Source: Tillandsia leiboldiana (lineage: Eukaryota; Streptophyta; Magnoliopsida; Poales; Bromeliaceae). Taken from it: DNA of 64,000 bases. Below the pieces are notes generated by a model. It did not search any database. It was not told where the DNA came from and worked only from the letters and a program-made list of their open reading frames with translations. The position numbers were made by a program, and so were the translations under genes. Location of the stretch: positions 1 through 64,000 of the forward strand of contig JAQNDB010000196.1 in the NCBI GenBank assembly GCA_029204045.2. Direction: 5' to 3'. Each line of letters starts with the position of its first letter. Position 1 is the stretch's first letter. Positions 55,301-64,000 of this stretch are shown in pieces.

Positions 55301-55918
55301 GAAAACTATAAGTCCTCCGGAGATTTTCTCAAAATTTTGAAAACAGTTTTTGTCACCGGTCATGTGACGAGAACAACCGCTATCCAGATACCAAGACGAA
55401 TTATCATAAGCATGCAAGGAAATATTTGTAACAAGACAAGGGAAGACTTCACCTTTGCGTACCCAAACCTTTCGAGTTTTGGTGTACGTCGGAAATGATT
55501 GTGAGGTTGATACCTTTTGTGAAAGCGTCTTGTTTGATCCGTCGCTTTTCCTTGACGTCGTCGTCTTGTTTGATGAACTACCGAGGCTCTTTTCCTTCGA
55601 AAAATTTGCATTTGATTTCCGAGGAATCACCCTTTTGGTAGTCGTTGCAAGAAGTGCTTGAGTTGAGCGTTTGGCTCCCATCTTGCAATTTCTTCTTATG
55701 TGCCCTGCGATACCACAACGAAAACATACCTTGATGCTTGACGATTCCGAAGAGGGGGAAATAGGTTTGTTGTCGTTGTTTGTCGTCAATTCCGGTGTCG
55801 GAGGAGGAGATACCGACTGGGGCACAAAGACTGTCCCAACCGAACTAAAATTGTCGTTAGTTCGATTGTATCCGAGGCCAAACTTGTTTGATTGACCAAG
55901 ACCAAGAAGCTTATCCAA
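52334..55918 (-). CDS. Sirevirus pol: protease, integrase, reverse transcriptase, RNase H
   Basis: This uninterrupted 1,194-residue frame opens in the same phase as gag, right after a TAG. The first residue shown is an internal TTG codon, not a true start. It has a zinc knuckle CFRCGIAGHIRRNC (65-78), a protease DSG (179-181), an integrase zinc finger H304, H309, C338, C341, integrase D369, D432 and E468 with 35-residue spacing, reverse transcriptase with D795 and YVDD (880-883), and RNase H in the last about 190 residues (SDADWAGSVDDRKSTSG, STAEAEYISAGS). The sequence is intact and all catalytic residues are present. It makes cDNA and integrates it. Expression depends on getting past the gag stop. 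Confidence 0.96.
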   Translation of the reverse strand: MDKLLGLGQSNKFGLGYNRTNDNFSSVGTVFVPQSVSPPPTPELTTNNDNKPISPSSESSSIKVCFRCGIAGHIRRNCKMGAKRSTQALLATTTKRVIPRKSNANFSKEKSLGSSSNKTTTSRKSDGSNKTLSQKVSTSQSFPTYTKTRKVWVRKGEVFPCLVTNISLHAYDNSSWYLDSGCSRHMTGDKNCFQNFEKISGGLIVFGDGQSSKIVGKGTVAIPDGPILNNVLFVDGLKTNLISISQLCDNGFSVNFSSVECIVTDNDHIFFLKGVRSENNCYVVPNKISENCNLASLNNETLWHERLGHINFKELARISNKDMVKGVPKLSLKQNIVCGGCQKGKQSRTAHKNLNHVGTKRPLELLHMDLMGPTRQPSLGGKWYIFLLVDDFSRYSWVAFLKEKADTFDSFHEICLRIMIEKNEKIIRVRSDRGGEFINSKFIDFCTSNGIKHEFSAPYTPQQNGVVERKNRVVQEMARVMLHSRNLPLYFWAEAVNTAIYVINRVYLRPGALNTPYELWCCRKPNIKYFRIFGSRCYILRDRENLGKFDSRSDEGIFMGYSTNSRAYRVFNLESKTIVESINVKVDEAFHFASDKSTPNISLDDDTPVNVSSHDNTSNINDASNGSSSLSDVQESSHVPPSTPLHQTLRISKDHPESNIIGDPQEGVKTRRQLVCGLACYVSMIEPKNIDEALQDDYWIEAMQEELHQFERNKVWELTTPPKQHNVIGTKWIFKNKKNEDGTIIRNKACLVAQGYSQIEGIDFDETFAPVARLESIRILFAIACHFKIKLFQMDVKSAFLNGFLNEEVYVAQPKGFVDCKLPNHVFRLKKALYGLKQAPRAWYERLTKHLLEKGYTRGGADRTLFVKHYQNNFIVAQIYVDDIVFGATKDNDASKFAETMESEFEMSMMGELTYFLGLQVKQNGEGIHLCQSKYAKELVKKFGLEDSKDFPTPMGTSNKGLGSESLSENVDEKLYRSMIGSLLYLTASRPDISFSVGICARYQSAPKEVHLKAAKRIIRYIKGTINFGIWYPMGTSLDIIGYSDADWAGSVDDRKSTSGACFYLGHCLVAWHSKKQNCIALSTAEAEYISAGSCSTQLIWMKSVLSDFRISATSVTVLCDNTSAINISKNPVLHSRTKHIELRYHFLRELVESNILQISYISTEDQLADFLTKPLDQKRFIHLRKAIGMLSLK

Positions 55919-55942
55919 CTTACTCCTTCCTGATGAAAATCG

Positions 55943-57457
55943 CTATAAGTCATCCTTGAGTTGGAGAATGGTCTCTGTCATTTCCAATTTTTCCTGTCGA
56001 GCCTCGCCGTTGAGCTTCAAGAAGTAATTCGCTTTGTTCACCATATCTATATAATTCTTCTCGAGTTGCTCATTGGACTCTTGAAGGGAAACATTTATTT
56101 TAATCAGATCATCCCTTTCCACTTCAAGATCGGTCGAGAGAGAAGTTACCCTTTTTACTTCTTCTTCGAGATCCTGCAATCTCCCTCTCAACCCCTTGTT
56201 TTGCTTAGCCAGTTTCTTTGAATCCCTCAAAAGTCTGTGATAGGCTAGAGCAAAATCTTCACCTTCCGAATCATCCGATTCATCGTCCGTTGCATTCTTT
56301 CCAACTTGGGAGGAGGACAATGACTCGGATGTACTAGCCATTAAGCACATGAAGGGTGAAGATGTGGACGCGTGGAACGCTATTGCGTTATCTTCTTCAT
56401 CACTTGACGATGACTCATTTGACGATGAGGTGTCATCCCAAGTGACGGCTTGCATCGCTTTCTTCTTTGACGGATTCTTATTCGGACACTCCGTTGAGAT
56501 ATGGCCGTACCCTCGGCACTTGAAGCATTGGACTTGTCCTTCTGAGCTTTTCTTATCCTTAGAAAAACCCTCTTGCTTTCTTGGTTTGAAACTTGAAGAG
56601 CCTTTCCCTTTCTTCGACTTTACGAAGGATGGAGTTTTGCTTGAGTTACCCCTTCGAAAGTTTCAGCGAAATCTTCTTGTCAAGAGAGCAAGCTGCTTCT
56701 CAAAGTCCTCCATAGATAAATTCTCGTCATCGCCTGAGGAGGATGAATCCGCGTCTTCTTCTTTTGTTGTTTTCAACGCATAACCTGAAGACTTAGAAGA
56801 GGATGCCTTTCCAGAAGAATAGTTAGTAGGAAAAGTCATTTCATAAGTTTGTAATGAACCAACTAATTCTTCTACACGGATTTCGTCCGGGTGTTTAATA
56901 GTTTCAATGGCTGTAACCTTGGAACGAAATCTTTCAGGAAGAGTTCTTAATATTTTTCTTATAATTTTAAATTCTGGAATCTTCTCTCCCAAGTTAGCAC
57001 ATGAGTTTACGATGTCTTGCAATCGTGTGTAGTAATCTGTGAAAGATTCATTTTCTGCCATGAAAATGGAGTCAAACTTGCTCGTAAGCATTTGCAGTTT
57101 CCGAATCTTCACAAGGTTAGTTCCCTCATGCGTAACTTGAAGAACATCCCAGATTTCTTTCGCAGTCTCACATGCCGAGACGCGAGAGAACTCTGTTTGC
57201 GACAAAGCATTAAATAAAGCGTTAATCCCTTTGCCATTGTAAGAAGAAGTATCTATCTCTTCCTTGGTCCATTTCGACCTAGGTTTGATGGTGCGAACAT
57301 CAGCAAGAATTTCAGTTGGATTAGACCATCCTAATTCAATTGATTGCCACACCCGTTCGTCGATGGAAATTAAAAAGGCTTTCATCCGTACTTTCCAGTA
57401 GGCATAATTTGTTCCATCGAAGAACGGGGGTCTGTTGATGTTTCCACCTTCAACCAT
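55943..57457 (-). pseudogene. Sirevirus gag with one internal TGA
   Basis: Starts at ATG 57,457 (MVEGGNINRPPFFDGTNYAY), 21 bases inside the primer site. The N-terminal 220 residues are the copia-type gag domain (UBN2-like: YWKVRMKAFL, LQMLTSKFDSI, LRTLPERF). TGA at 56,663-56,665, in the context ACAAGAAGATTTCGC-TGA, interrupts the frame; it probably replaces CGA. The same frame continues with a zinc knuckle CFKCRGYGHISTEC (about 56,530-56,490), an acidic Ser/Glu-rich stretch and a long coiled coil (LQDLEEEVKRVTSL). It ends at TAG 55,943-55,945, beyond which pol continues in the same frame. Confidence 0.92.
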
Positions 57458-57477
57458 TGTTTACAACCCTATTCCCT

Positions 57478-57488
57478 CTCTGATACCA
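57478..57488 (-). other. Primer-binding site of element I (tRNA-iMet)
   Basis: On the minus strand TGGTATCAGAG starts only two bases after the 5' LTR end. This spacing contrasts with 7-8 bases in the gypsy elements here. Confidence 0.93.
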
Positions 57489-57490
57489 CT

Positions 57491-58798
57491 TGTTGGGTTA
57501 TGTAAAATTGGATCTAAATAGGGGAAAAAACACCTAGAGGGGGGTGAATAGGTGTAAACAATAAACACTCAAAAATCTTTGCGATATAAAACCCAATGCG
57601 GAAAAATAAACAACACGCAGAGATTTTTACGTGGAAAAGTCCAAACCGGAGTAAAAAACCACGGGACCGATAACACGGTGAAATCCACTAGAATTAAACA
57701 CGTACAAGGTGATATACCGTACTCACAGACGACTCAACCTTTTCCATACGCTCCTAGTTGATCTTCTCCGCTCGCTCCATGACGCTTCTCGAATCCACGA
57801 TCTGCGTCCAACGCCGAATCCACGACGTCCGACCGAATCCACGGTCTTCACCCAGTAGCACGTTTCGAATCCACGAACGTACCTCGCTCCGAATCCACGA
57901 GAGCGGTAGCACCTTGAATCCACAAGGCCACGCGAGTCCACGCGCCGATTTTGGGAAAATTGTTGTTTTTTGGGTGGTGATGATCCGCCGAATACTTAGA
58001 TTAGAAATAGATCGGAAATACCATCTAAGTATTCATTGATTTGATTCTACTCAAAATATGAGTATGAAAACCTAGAATCAAATCAATCAATATAGATGAA
58101 GAAACATAAGATTAAATCTATTGATTTCCTTTCTTCTCTATTTGTGGATCTATCTATTTCGGTCGTCTTTTTCCCTTTATCGTGGGTTACCCTAAAAGAT
58201 GAATTAAAGGGTCTATATATAGGTTAGAAACCATTGGAAGAGGATAAGAATCAAAAACTAACCTTTTCTGGAATTTTTTAGGACGGCGATCCGGATCGGA
58301 CTTCGGCGATCCGGATTGCAGTAGCGAGACAGATAGTTTCCAGAAAAACCAAGGTTCAGGATCCGGATCGAAGTGCCTGATCCGGATCGTTCATACAATT
58401 TCACCAAACACCAACGTTCGGGATCCGGATTGCAAAGCCTGATCCGGATCGTTCATAAAACATGGTAAAACCAGTGTTCGGGATCCGGATGAAAGGAGGC
58501 TACGACCCGGATTGAACTGATGTATGAACGAACACCCTTCGGGATCCAGATTGGAAAGTCTGATCCGGATCCTGAACATGTCCCATGTCCAGTTTTTGAT
58601 TTTTATGCAATTAAAAATCCATCCAAGTGTTTCTACACTATAAGAAGTATTCGGATCACCAAAAATAATTAGTTAAACATACCTGATCCTTTTGAATTCT
58701 TCTTTCTTGAGATTGAGTTAAATGATCCAACTTTCTTTATCTTCAATCTTCAAGACTTAACCGAATTCACGAAATACGCCAACTCAAATTCCGTAACA
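57491..58798 (-). repeat. 5' LTR of element I
   Basis: It is the partner of 47,330-48,637 and has the same length, 1,308 bp. I count about 14 single-base differences by eye, several of which hit the GATCCGGATC palindromes (for example GATCCAGATT at about 58,554). Confidence 0.94.
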
Positions 58799-58803
58799 CA
58801 GCT
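58799..58803. other. TSD CAGCT, right copy, of Sirevirus I
   Basis: This is an exact match to 47,325-47,329. Confidence 0.93.
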
Positions 58804-60187
58804 GGTGCGAGACAGAATACCTTCAGACCAAGGGGGCGACTTCGCAATAGGCTCTGATCGCACAATACGATTCCGAGGGCGAATCTGCGTGCCTGACCTG
58901 CCGGAACTCAAAGAGGAAATTTTGAGGGAAGCGCATAGTGCTCCCTACTCAGCACACCCTGGGGGGACGAAGATGTACAAGGATATTAAACAAACCTTCT
59001 TGTGGCCTAAATTGAAGGGGGACGTAACACGATTTGTGGCGCATTGCCTACTGCGCCAACAAGTAAAGGCCGAACATCAACGCCCAGCAGGGAAGCTACA
59101 ACCGTTACCCGTGCCGGAATGGAAATGGAAAAGTATCACGATGGATTTCGTGACCGGCTTTCCGAGATCGCCTCAAGGACATGACGCGATTTGGGTCATA
59201 GTAGATCGTCTGACGAAATCGGCCCATTTCCTGCCCATTCACACAACATGGACCCGAGACCGACTAGCGCAAACCTACATTAATGAGGTGGTAAGGTTGC
59301 ATGGGATACCGGCGTCCATTACTTCGGATAGGGACACGCGTTTCGTGTCAAACTTTTGGCAGAGCCTGCAACGGGCAATGGGGACTAGACTACACTTTAG
59401 TACGGCTTTTCACCCGCAAACCGACGGGCAATCGGAACGGGTGTTCCAGATCCTCGAAGACATGCTCCGAGCATGCGTACTTGACTTGGGTGAGGGCTGG
59501 TCTCGATACCTACCCCTTGTGGAATTCGCCTACAACAACAGTTACCAAGCCAGCATTCAAATGGTGCCATACGAGGCCCTGTATGGGCGCCGCTGTCGGT
59601 CTCCGATATGCTGGGATGACTTGGGGGAGCGCAAGTTTTTAGGACCAGATTTGGTGGAGGAGACCGAAGCGAAAGTGCGCCTTATCAAGCAACGGCTGCT
59701 GACTGCCCAGAGCCGACAGAAAAGTTACGCGGACTGCAGACCACGGGATTTGGAATTCACGGTGGGCGAGCACATGTTGCTCCGAGTTTCACCTTCAAAG
59801 AGGACCCGACGTTTCGGCCTGAGGGGGAAGTTAAGCCCGAGGTACGTGGGACCGTTCGAAATCCTAGAACATGTGGGCCCAGTGGCATACCGGTTGGCTT
59901 TGCCGCCGAATCTTGATCGAGTCCACAACGTGTTTCACGTCTCTATGCTCCGGAAGTACCCCCCCGACCCCTCTCACGCCCTAGATGCTTCCACTATCGA
60001 GTTACAAGAAGACTTAAGCGTCGAAGAGACGACGGTGCGGATCTTAGCACGAGAAGACAAGAAATTGCGCAATCGGACCATCCCCTATGTAAAGGTCCAG
60101 TGGATAAATCACGAAGAACGCGAAGCAACTTGGGAACTGGAAACAAAGATGAGAGAGTGTTTTTCAGATTTGTTTAGCGAGGCATGA
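58804..60187 (+). pseudogene. G pol, part 4 (integrase and chromodomain)
   Basis: This is the open continuation of G after Sirevirus I. It holds the integrase zinc finger (HPGGTKMYKD...HCLLRQQVKAEH), the catalytic core (ITMDFVTGFP, ITSDRDTRF, TDGQSERVFQ) and the chromodomain (VRILAREDKKLRNRTIPYVK, ATWELE). In the zinc finger the first cysteine of CLVCQQ survives but the second is arginine (CLLRQQ), so zinc binding would be damaged. Ends at TGA 60,185-60,187. It is followed by TTTCGAGGACGAAACTT and a weak purine tract before the 3' LTR. Confidence 0.93.
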
Positions 60188-60229
60188 GATTAAGTTTCGA
60201 GGACGAAACTTCTTATAAAGTGTGAGTGG

Positions 60230-62668
60230 TGTAATGACATGACTTTTCGTGAAATACTTTACCCTCCGGTTATTAATGTATTCTTTTAGGAAAGCTAAAT
60301 GATCGTGTTTTCTTAAGTTAACCATCGTGCTACACGGATATTTTTCGGTGAAAGGGCTCGAAAAACGATGACAGACGGTGCCATCGGACCTGAAATCCGA
60401 CCTCGGGATCTCCCGGAACAGGGATTTTAGGTTTGCGGTGACTTGGTGCGCATCGGAATCCGTGCAAAATATCCCGCATGCTTTTCGAGAAAATTATGGG
60501 TTTATCCCGTATAATTAATTAATCACTTAATTAGTTATAAATATTTAAATGTGGGAATTATTTGTACGTACGAAAAAAAAATCCCACTTTTCGCAAAAAA
60601 AAGAAACCCTAGCCGGAGAGGAAGAGAAAGAAAAGAAAAGAAAAGAACGAAACCCTAACCGGAGAAAGAAGAGAAGAGAGAGGAAGAAGGCGCAGGAGTC
60701 CGATCAACGTGCCGGAAATAGGAGTGCGATCGGATCGTCTTCCCCGTCGGTTTTCGTGTCTTTTTCCGTCATCATCATCGCCACCTCCGTCGCCGACGTC
60801 ATCGCCGCCCCCGCCGCCGCCACGCGATCTAGGGCCACCCATGGCACCGCCGCCGGTGGCGCGCCCCGCGCGGCCTTGCGCCGCGCGGGGCGCCACCCGC
60901 GGGTGGCGCGTACGCCGGGCCGTGGGTGGCGGCGTCCGCGCGGGGAGGCGCCGCGCGGGCGCCCCGCGCGGCAATGTGCCGCGCGGGGCGCCCGCAGGTG
61001 GCGGCGTCCGCGCGGGCGGGCGCCACGCGGGCGCCACCGGCGAGCGCAGGCCGGGCGGCCTTGTCCCGCGCGGGGCGCCCGCGGGTGGCGGCGTCCGCGG
61101 GCGGGCGGGCGCCGCGAGGGCGCCACCCGCGGGCATGCGCCGCGCGGCCACGTGTCCCGCGCGGCGCCCGCGTGCGGGCAAGCACTGCGCGGGCACCACC
61201 CGCGGGCGCGCCCCGCGCGGCCTAATGCCCCGCGGCCTCTTCCGCGCGGGGTGCCCGCGGGCGACGGCGTCCGCGCGGGCAAATGCCGCGGGCGACGGCG
61301 TCCGCGCGGGTGGGTACCGCGCGAGGATCCGTCGTCGTACGCACGCCGTTACGGGGTCTTCGTCGCGATGATAAGTTTTGGTTTCCGTCTTTGCGACATT
61401 ATTGCGTCATATTGATTTATCATTTTTGGGGACTTCTTTAGGTCCAAGTGCGCAGCGGGAGTGTGTCAAAGATCCAGGTGTTCCGATCTCCCCGCAACCA
61501 GGTGGGTGCCCTCGCAATAAGTGTTGTATGTCATCATAACAAGTATAATAACAAGTCTAATAAAGTAGATGAGATGTATCAAATGTTTAAACCCATCGCA
61601 TGAGTATTTCCAGTTTCTTCCATTATTAACTGTGGCGACTAAGTGTCGCGGTGATTGTTACACGCCGGTTTCGGCGATTCATGTACTTAGATGCTTACAT
61701 GCACACTGGCGGTTTGCCCACCGATTGGGTGTACTTTTCCGGAATCGTGGTACGTTGACCCGTGTACCCCACGAAAGTAAAGGTGTCGACTGGGGACCCC
61801 TCGCGCTAGCTATAGGTGTAGCATTAGCACCGTGGAGGGGTTAAAAGCATTATGCAAGCAAAGTGATCGTTCACGAGGGGGTCATTAGACCTTCCGACAG
61901 GTATCATGTACTTAAATTAAGGGATGTGGACTCATGGGGGGAAAAGCGAAAGGTTCCGGTGTATTCGGTTTGCTTTAAAAATACTTTTAATTGCTTTGAT
62001 CATCTACTTTATTTGTCACTAACTTTCCCACACTGTGACAGGTCAGACTAGGTGTAGTAGCCGGGACGATGGTAAGGCAGCGTCTAGAGGACATTAGCCG
62101 TATGAGGCTTACTTCGTCGTTTCTGACTTTGGGTTATCTCATTTCCTTTCTGGTTTAACTATTCAGTTCAATTGCGTGATTGTGGACCCTTATGGATGTT
62201 GGTTGATAGTTATTTTGGTATTGTGGATTTAAGATACTGTTATGGATTTATATGTGGCATGTTTTACGCTAAATAAAAGGGTTTCGAAAATGCTTTCCAA
62301 AACCAAGTGTCGTGTGGGCACTACTTTGTAAACCTCCGGATTTATCCTTTCAAAAGATGTAGCCGCCCTTTTGTGACTTGTGTAAACACTTTGGAAAAAC
62401 TAGGTGTCGTGTGGACACCGTTTGCAACCCGTAGTTTTATCTATTGATGTAAATAAATAGTATTGCTCTCTCTCGTTGTATTCACTATGACTGTGTGGTT
62501 AAAGAAGATGTTGAGAATGGGACGCCGTGCATATACAAAGGAAACTCTGGCCGTTTTCAGAGTGAATTTGCATATGTGGCGGGTCTGGCGCGCACCGGTA
62601 GGCGAGGTCGTTTACAAAAAAATATATATATGCTTTTCCGCTTATCCTTAGAACTCCGGGGCGTGACA
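60230..62668 (+). repeat. 3' LTR of element G
   Basis: It begins TGTAATGACATG and ends CTCCGGGGCGTGACA. At 2,439 bp it is about 90 bases shorter than the 5' LTR. It lacks the stretch with GCG/GTAAGT and differs by several indels in the GC-rich block (60,830-61,335). Splice-like signals are at 61,441/61,442, 61,501/61,502 and 62,041/62,042. The U5 stem is at 62,530-62,576. Confidence 0.92.
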
Positions 62669-62673
62669 TTGGC
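62669..62673. other. TSD TTGGC, right copy, of element G
   Basis: Matches 27,198-27,202. After removal of one copy the host reads CCTATGCGGAGTTTGGCATAGG, which closes a hairpin of E. Confidence 0.92.
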
Positions 62674-62713
62674 ATAGGTGGCGGATCTGTTGGCGAGCCC
62701 GGGTCGCAGTTTC
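62674..62713 (+). repeat. Host sequence E, segment 3 (end of the LTR)
   Basis: These forty bases, ATAGGTGGCGGATCTGTTGG onward to CAGTTTC, match the very end of LTR C (GGCGGATCTGTTAGCGAGCC...CAGTTTC). E therefore ends in an A/B/C-type LTR terminus. About 17 more bases of the LTR would follow to the right of element J, outside the window. Confidence 0.85.
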
Positions 62714-64000
62714 TGTGAAGACCCAGAACTTCGTGGTCATTACAGTGTGATCGACAGCTTGTGGAGGCCTATTTCTGTGAATAGTGTTGGTTGCGCGCAA
62801 ATCGGACCCGAGAAACGGACTCAGTGCGAGAAATGGATCAAGATTGCTTATTTGGGAGTTTCGCCGAAAATTAGAACTGGATTCTTGCAAAACGGACTTC
62901 GTATTTGGATTCAGCGCGGAAAAACGATGAAAATCGGCTGCTTGGTTGTTTTTTTCGGAGTCCGGACGAGTGAAAACGGGCAACCGGAAGTTTCGGGGGT
63001 ACTTTCGGGTGCGTGGCGGGCTGTGGACCGGGGTGCCACGTGTCGGCACCCAATTGGGCCGGCGCAGGAGACCCGACCCATGGGGCGCGCCAGCGGGACG
63101 CGTGGCGGGCCGCAATTGGCCCGCCACCGCGCGCACGTGGGCGCCGCAGCGCGGTCCCCGCGTGGGGACACGCGGCGCGCGCCCACTGGGCGGCGCCGTG
63201 GCCACCCGGATCAAGCCGCGTGGCTTGATCCGGGCGGCCCAACCGAGCGACGTGGCGGCCCGGATGGCCGCCACGTGTCCGGGTCCCCCTGTTGACTGTC
63301 CGAGGGAGAGAGAGAGAGGGAGAGAGAGGGGATTTTATTCACTTCTCCTTCTTCTTCTCTTCTTCTTCTTCTTCTTCTTCCTCCTTCCTCCTTCCTCCTT
63401 CTTTGAACTTGGTTTTCTTTGGAGGACTTCACAGGCAGAGCATCTTCATCACCTCCTTCATCTTCATCAGCCAAGAGATGGACAAAAGGGGCTTCATCAC
63501 CATCATCTTCTCCATGAGGCAAGTACCACCATTGTTGCTGATTGGTGGACCTTCCCGTCGCGTTTCAGTACGAAAATTCCCTAGGCTTCATTTCTTGGAA
63601 TTTCGAGCTCATTCTTGGTTCTACGTTTTCACAAGAGGTAAGGCTACAATCTTTTTATTCAACTCTCCCCTCATATCTCATATTTTTATAGAGTTTTAGG
63701 GCCATCTTTGGGAGCATTTGTTTCAGTCTGGATTTTTGGGCAGCCTTTAGTATTTTGGCTTTTCTGAATAGTAGGAGTAGAATTTTTGGATGATTTTTGC
63801 GGGGAAATTTCCAGGACTCGAAGATCTACAATATTGGTATGTACCTTTTTCCCTAGATCTGAGCTTCTGTGGGGGTTTATTTTTAATCTTTGGAACACCT
63901 TGCTGCATTCGTGCACAGATGGAACTTGGTGGATAGTTCAAAGTGTTTATGGGTTTTCTACTCCATCCGAGCATGAAATTTGGAGTTCTTTAGCTCAATT
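62714..64000 (+). repeat. Element J: start of another LTR, cut by the window end
   Basis: It starts TGTGAAGACCC and follows the U3 layout of the LTRs of A and H: GGATTCAGCGCGGAAAAACG at about 62,900, GGAGTCCGGA, a GC-rich block (63,000-63,300) and an AT-richer remainder. The 5-bp flank is GTTTC; its partner is outside the window, so orientation and TSD rest on similarity only. It could be a 5' LTR or a solo LTR. Confidence 0.75.
63298..63410 (+). repeat. GA-rich and CTT-rich microsatellite in LTR J
   Basis: A (GGGAGAGAGA)n run at about 63,303-63,332 is followed by a CTT/CCT-rich run at about 63,345-63,402. The pair is partly self-complementary (purine run, then pyrimidine run). It lies where the transcription start would be in related LTRs. 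Confidence 0.85.

Larger units (their letters stand above)
47330..58798 (-). mobile_element. Element I: Sirevirus-type Ty1/copia retrotransposon
   Basis: This complete 11.5-kb element lies on the minus strand with two 1,308-bp LTRs, a tRNA-iMet primer site, gag, pol, an env-like gene and a TSD. Pol domain order protease-integrase-reverse transcriptase-RNase H defines Ty1/copia. The extra env-like gene, the coiled-coil gag, short palindromic LTR repeats and repeated purine tracts are Sirevirus traits. By eye the LTRs differ at about 14 of 1,308 sites, about 1 percent, so it is recent. It inserted between RNase H and integrase of G. Confidence 0.94.
27203..62668 (+). mobile_element. Element G: plus-strand chromovirus carrying two nested insertions
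   Basis: This Ty3/gypsy chromovirus has LTRs at 27,203-29,733 and 60,230-62,668 and a TSD of TTGGC. Its own sequence is about 10 kb. The rest is the H-Cassandra composite (31,399-43,361, TSD CACCA), an assembly duplication around the N gap, and Sirevirus I (47,330-58,798, TSD CAGCT). Joining the parts across the insertions gives consistent codons on both sides. The LTRs are clearly more diverged than those of H or I, which agrees with G being the older host. Confidence 0.93.

Noticed and set aside
27203..62668. G as a giant 35-kb retrotransposon
   Set aside because: The length comes from the H-Cassandra composite, Sirevirus I and the assembly duplication; without them G is about 10 kb.

Overview
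The window is nuclear repeat DNA of a land plant and consists almost entirely of LTR retrotransposons nested inside one another. The evidence is chromovirus (Tekay/Del-type Ty3/gypsy) polyproteins with C-terminal chromodomains, a Sirevirus-type Ty1/copia element with an env-like gene, tRNA-iMet primer sites (TGGTATCAGAG), 5-bp target-site duplications (TSDs), and a Cassandra-type miniature retrotransposon carrying 5S rRNA sequence in its LTRs. I found no host protein gene. The species cannot be told from this sequence. Names A to J below are mine.

Left edge (1-13,852): a stack of right-hand ends. Element A (pol 1-3,654, 3' LTR 3,703-6,868) sits in the 3' internal end of element B (6,869-7,679; 3' LTR 7,680-10,925). 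B sits in LTR C (10,926-11,860), C in LTR D (11,861-13,852), and D in E. E is an old, very long LTR-like host sequence now split into 13,853-15,378, 24,653-27,202 and 62,674-62,713.

Inside E: F is a complete minus-strand chromovirus (15,379-24,647, TSD GCAGT). G is a plus-strand relative of F (27,203-62,668, TSD TTGGC). The start of another LTR, J, lies at 62,714-64,000. F and G both lack the gag zinc knuckle and the protease and carry stop codons.

Inside G there are two younger insertions. The first, 31,399-43,361, is a composite: a nearly intact Tekay element H (31,399-42,773), a 14-bp junction, and a Cassandra element (42,788-43,361). Only one TSD (CACCA) flanks the whole composite. The junction looks like the unprocessed ends of two cDNAs joined together, so the two elements appear to have integrated as one molecule. 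This is the most unusual object in the window. The second, 47,330-58,798, is a minus-strand Sirevirus I (TSD CAGCT) with gag, pol, an interrupted env-like gene, and palindromic GATCCGGATC repeats in its LTRs.

A 100-N gap (43,691-43,790) is flanked by a 2,632-bp near-perfect duplication (41,059-43,690 and 43,792-46,423). This is most simply an unmerged assembly overlap, so the second Cassandra copy is probably not real.

A further theme is shared architecture of the LTRs. Five families carry two consecutive hairpins at the extreme U5 end whose stems differ in sequence but remain paired. Both LTR groups also carry matching splice-like signals around a short exon-like segment. All ages and functions are inferences from this single sequence.
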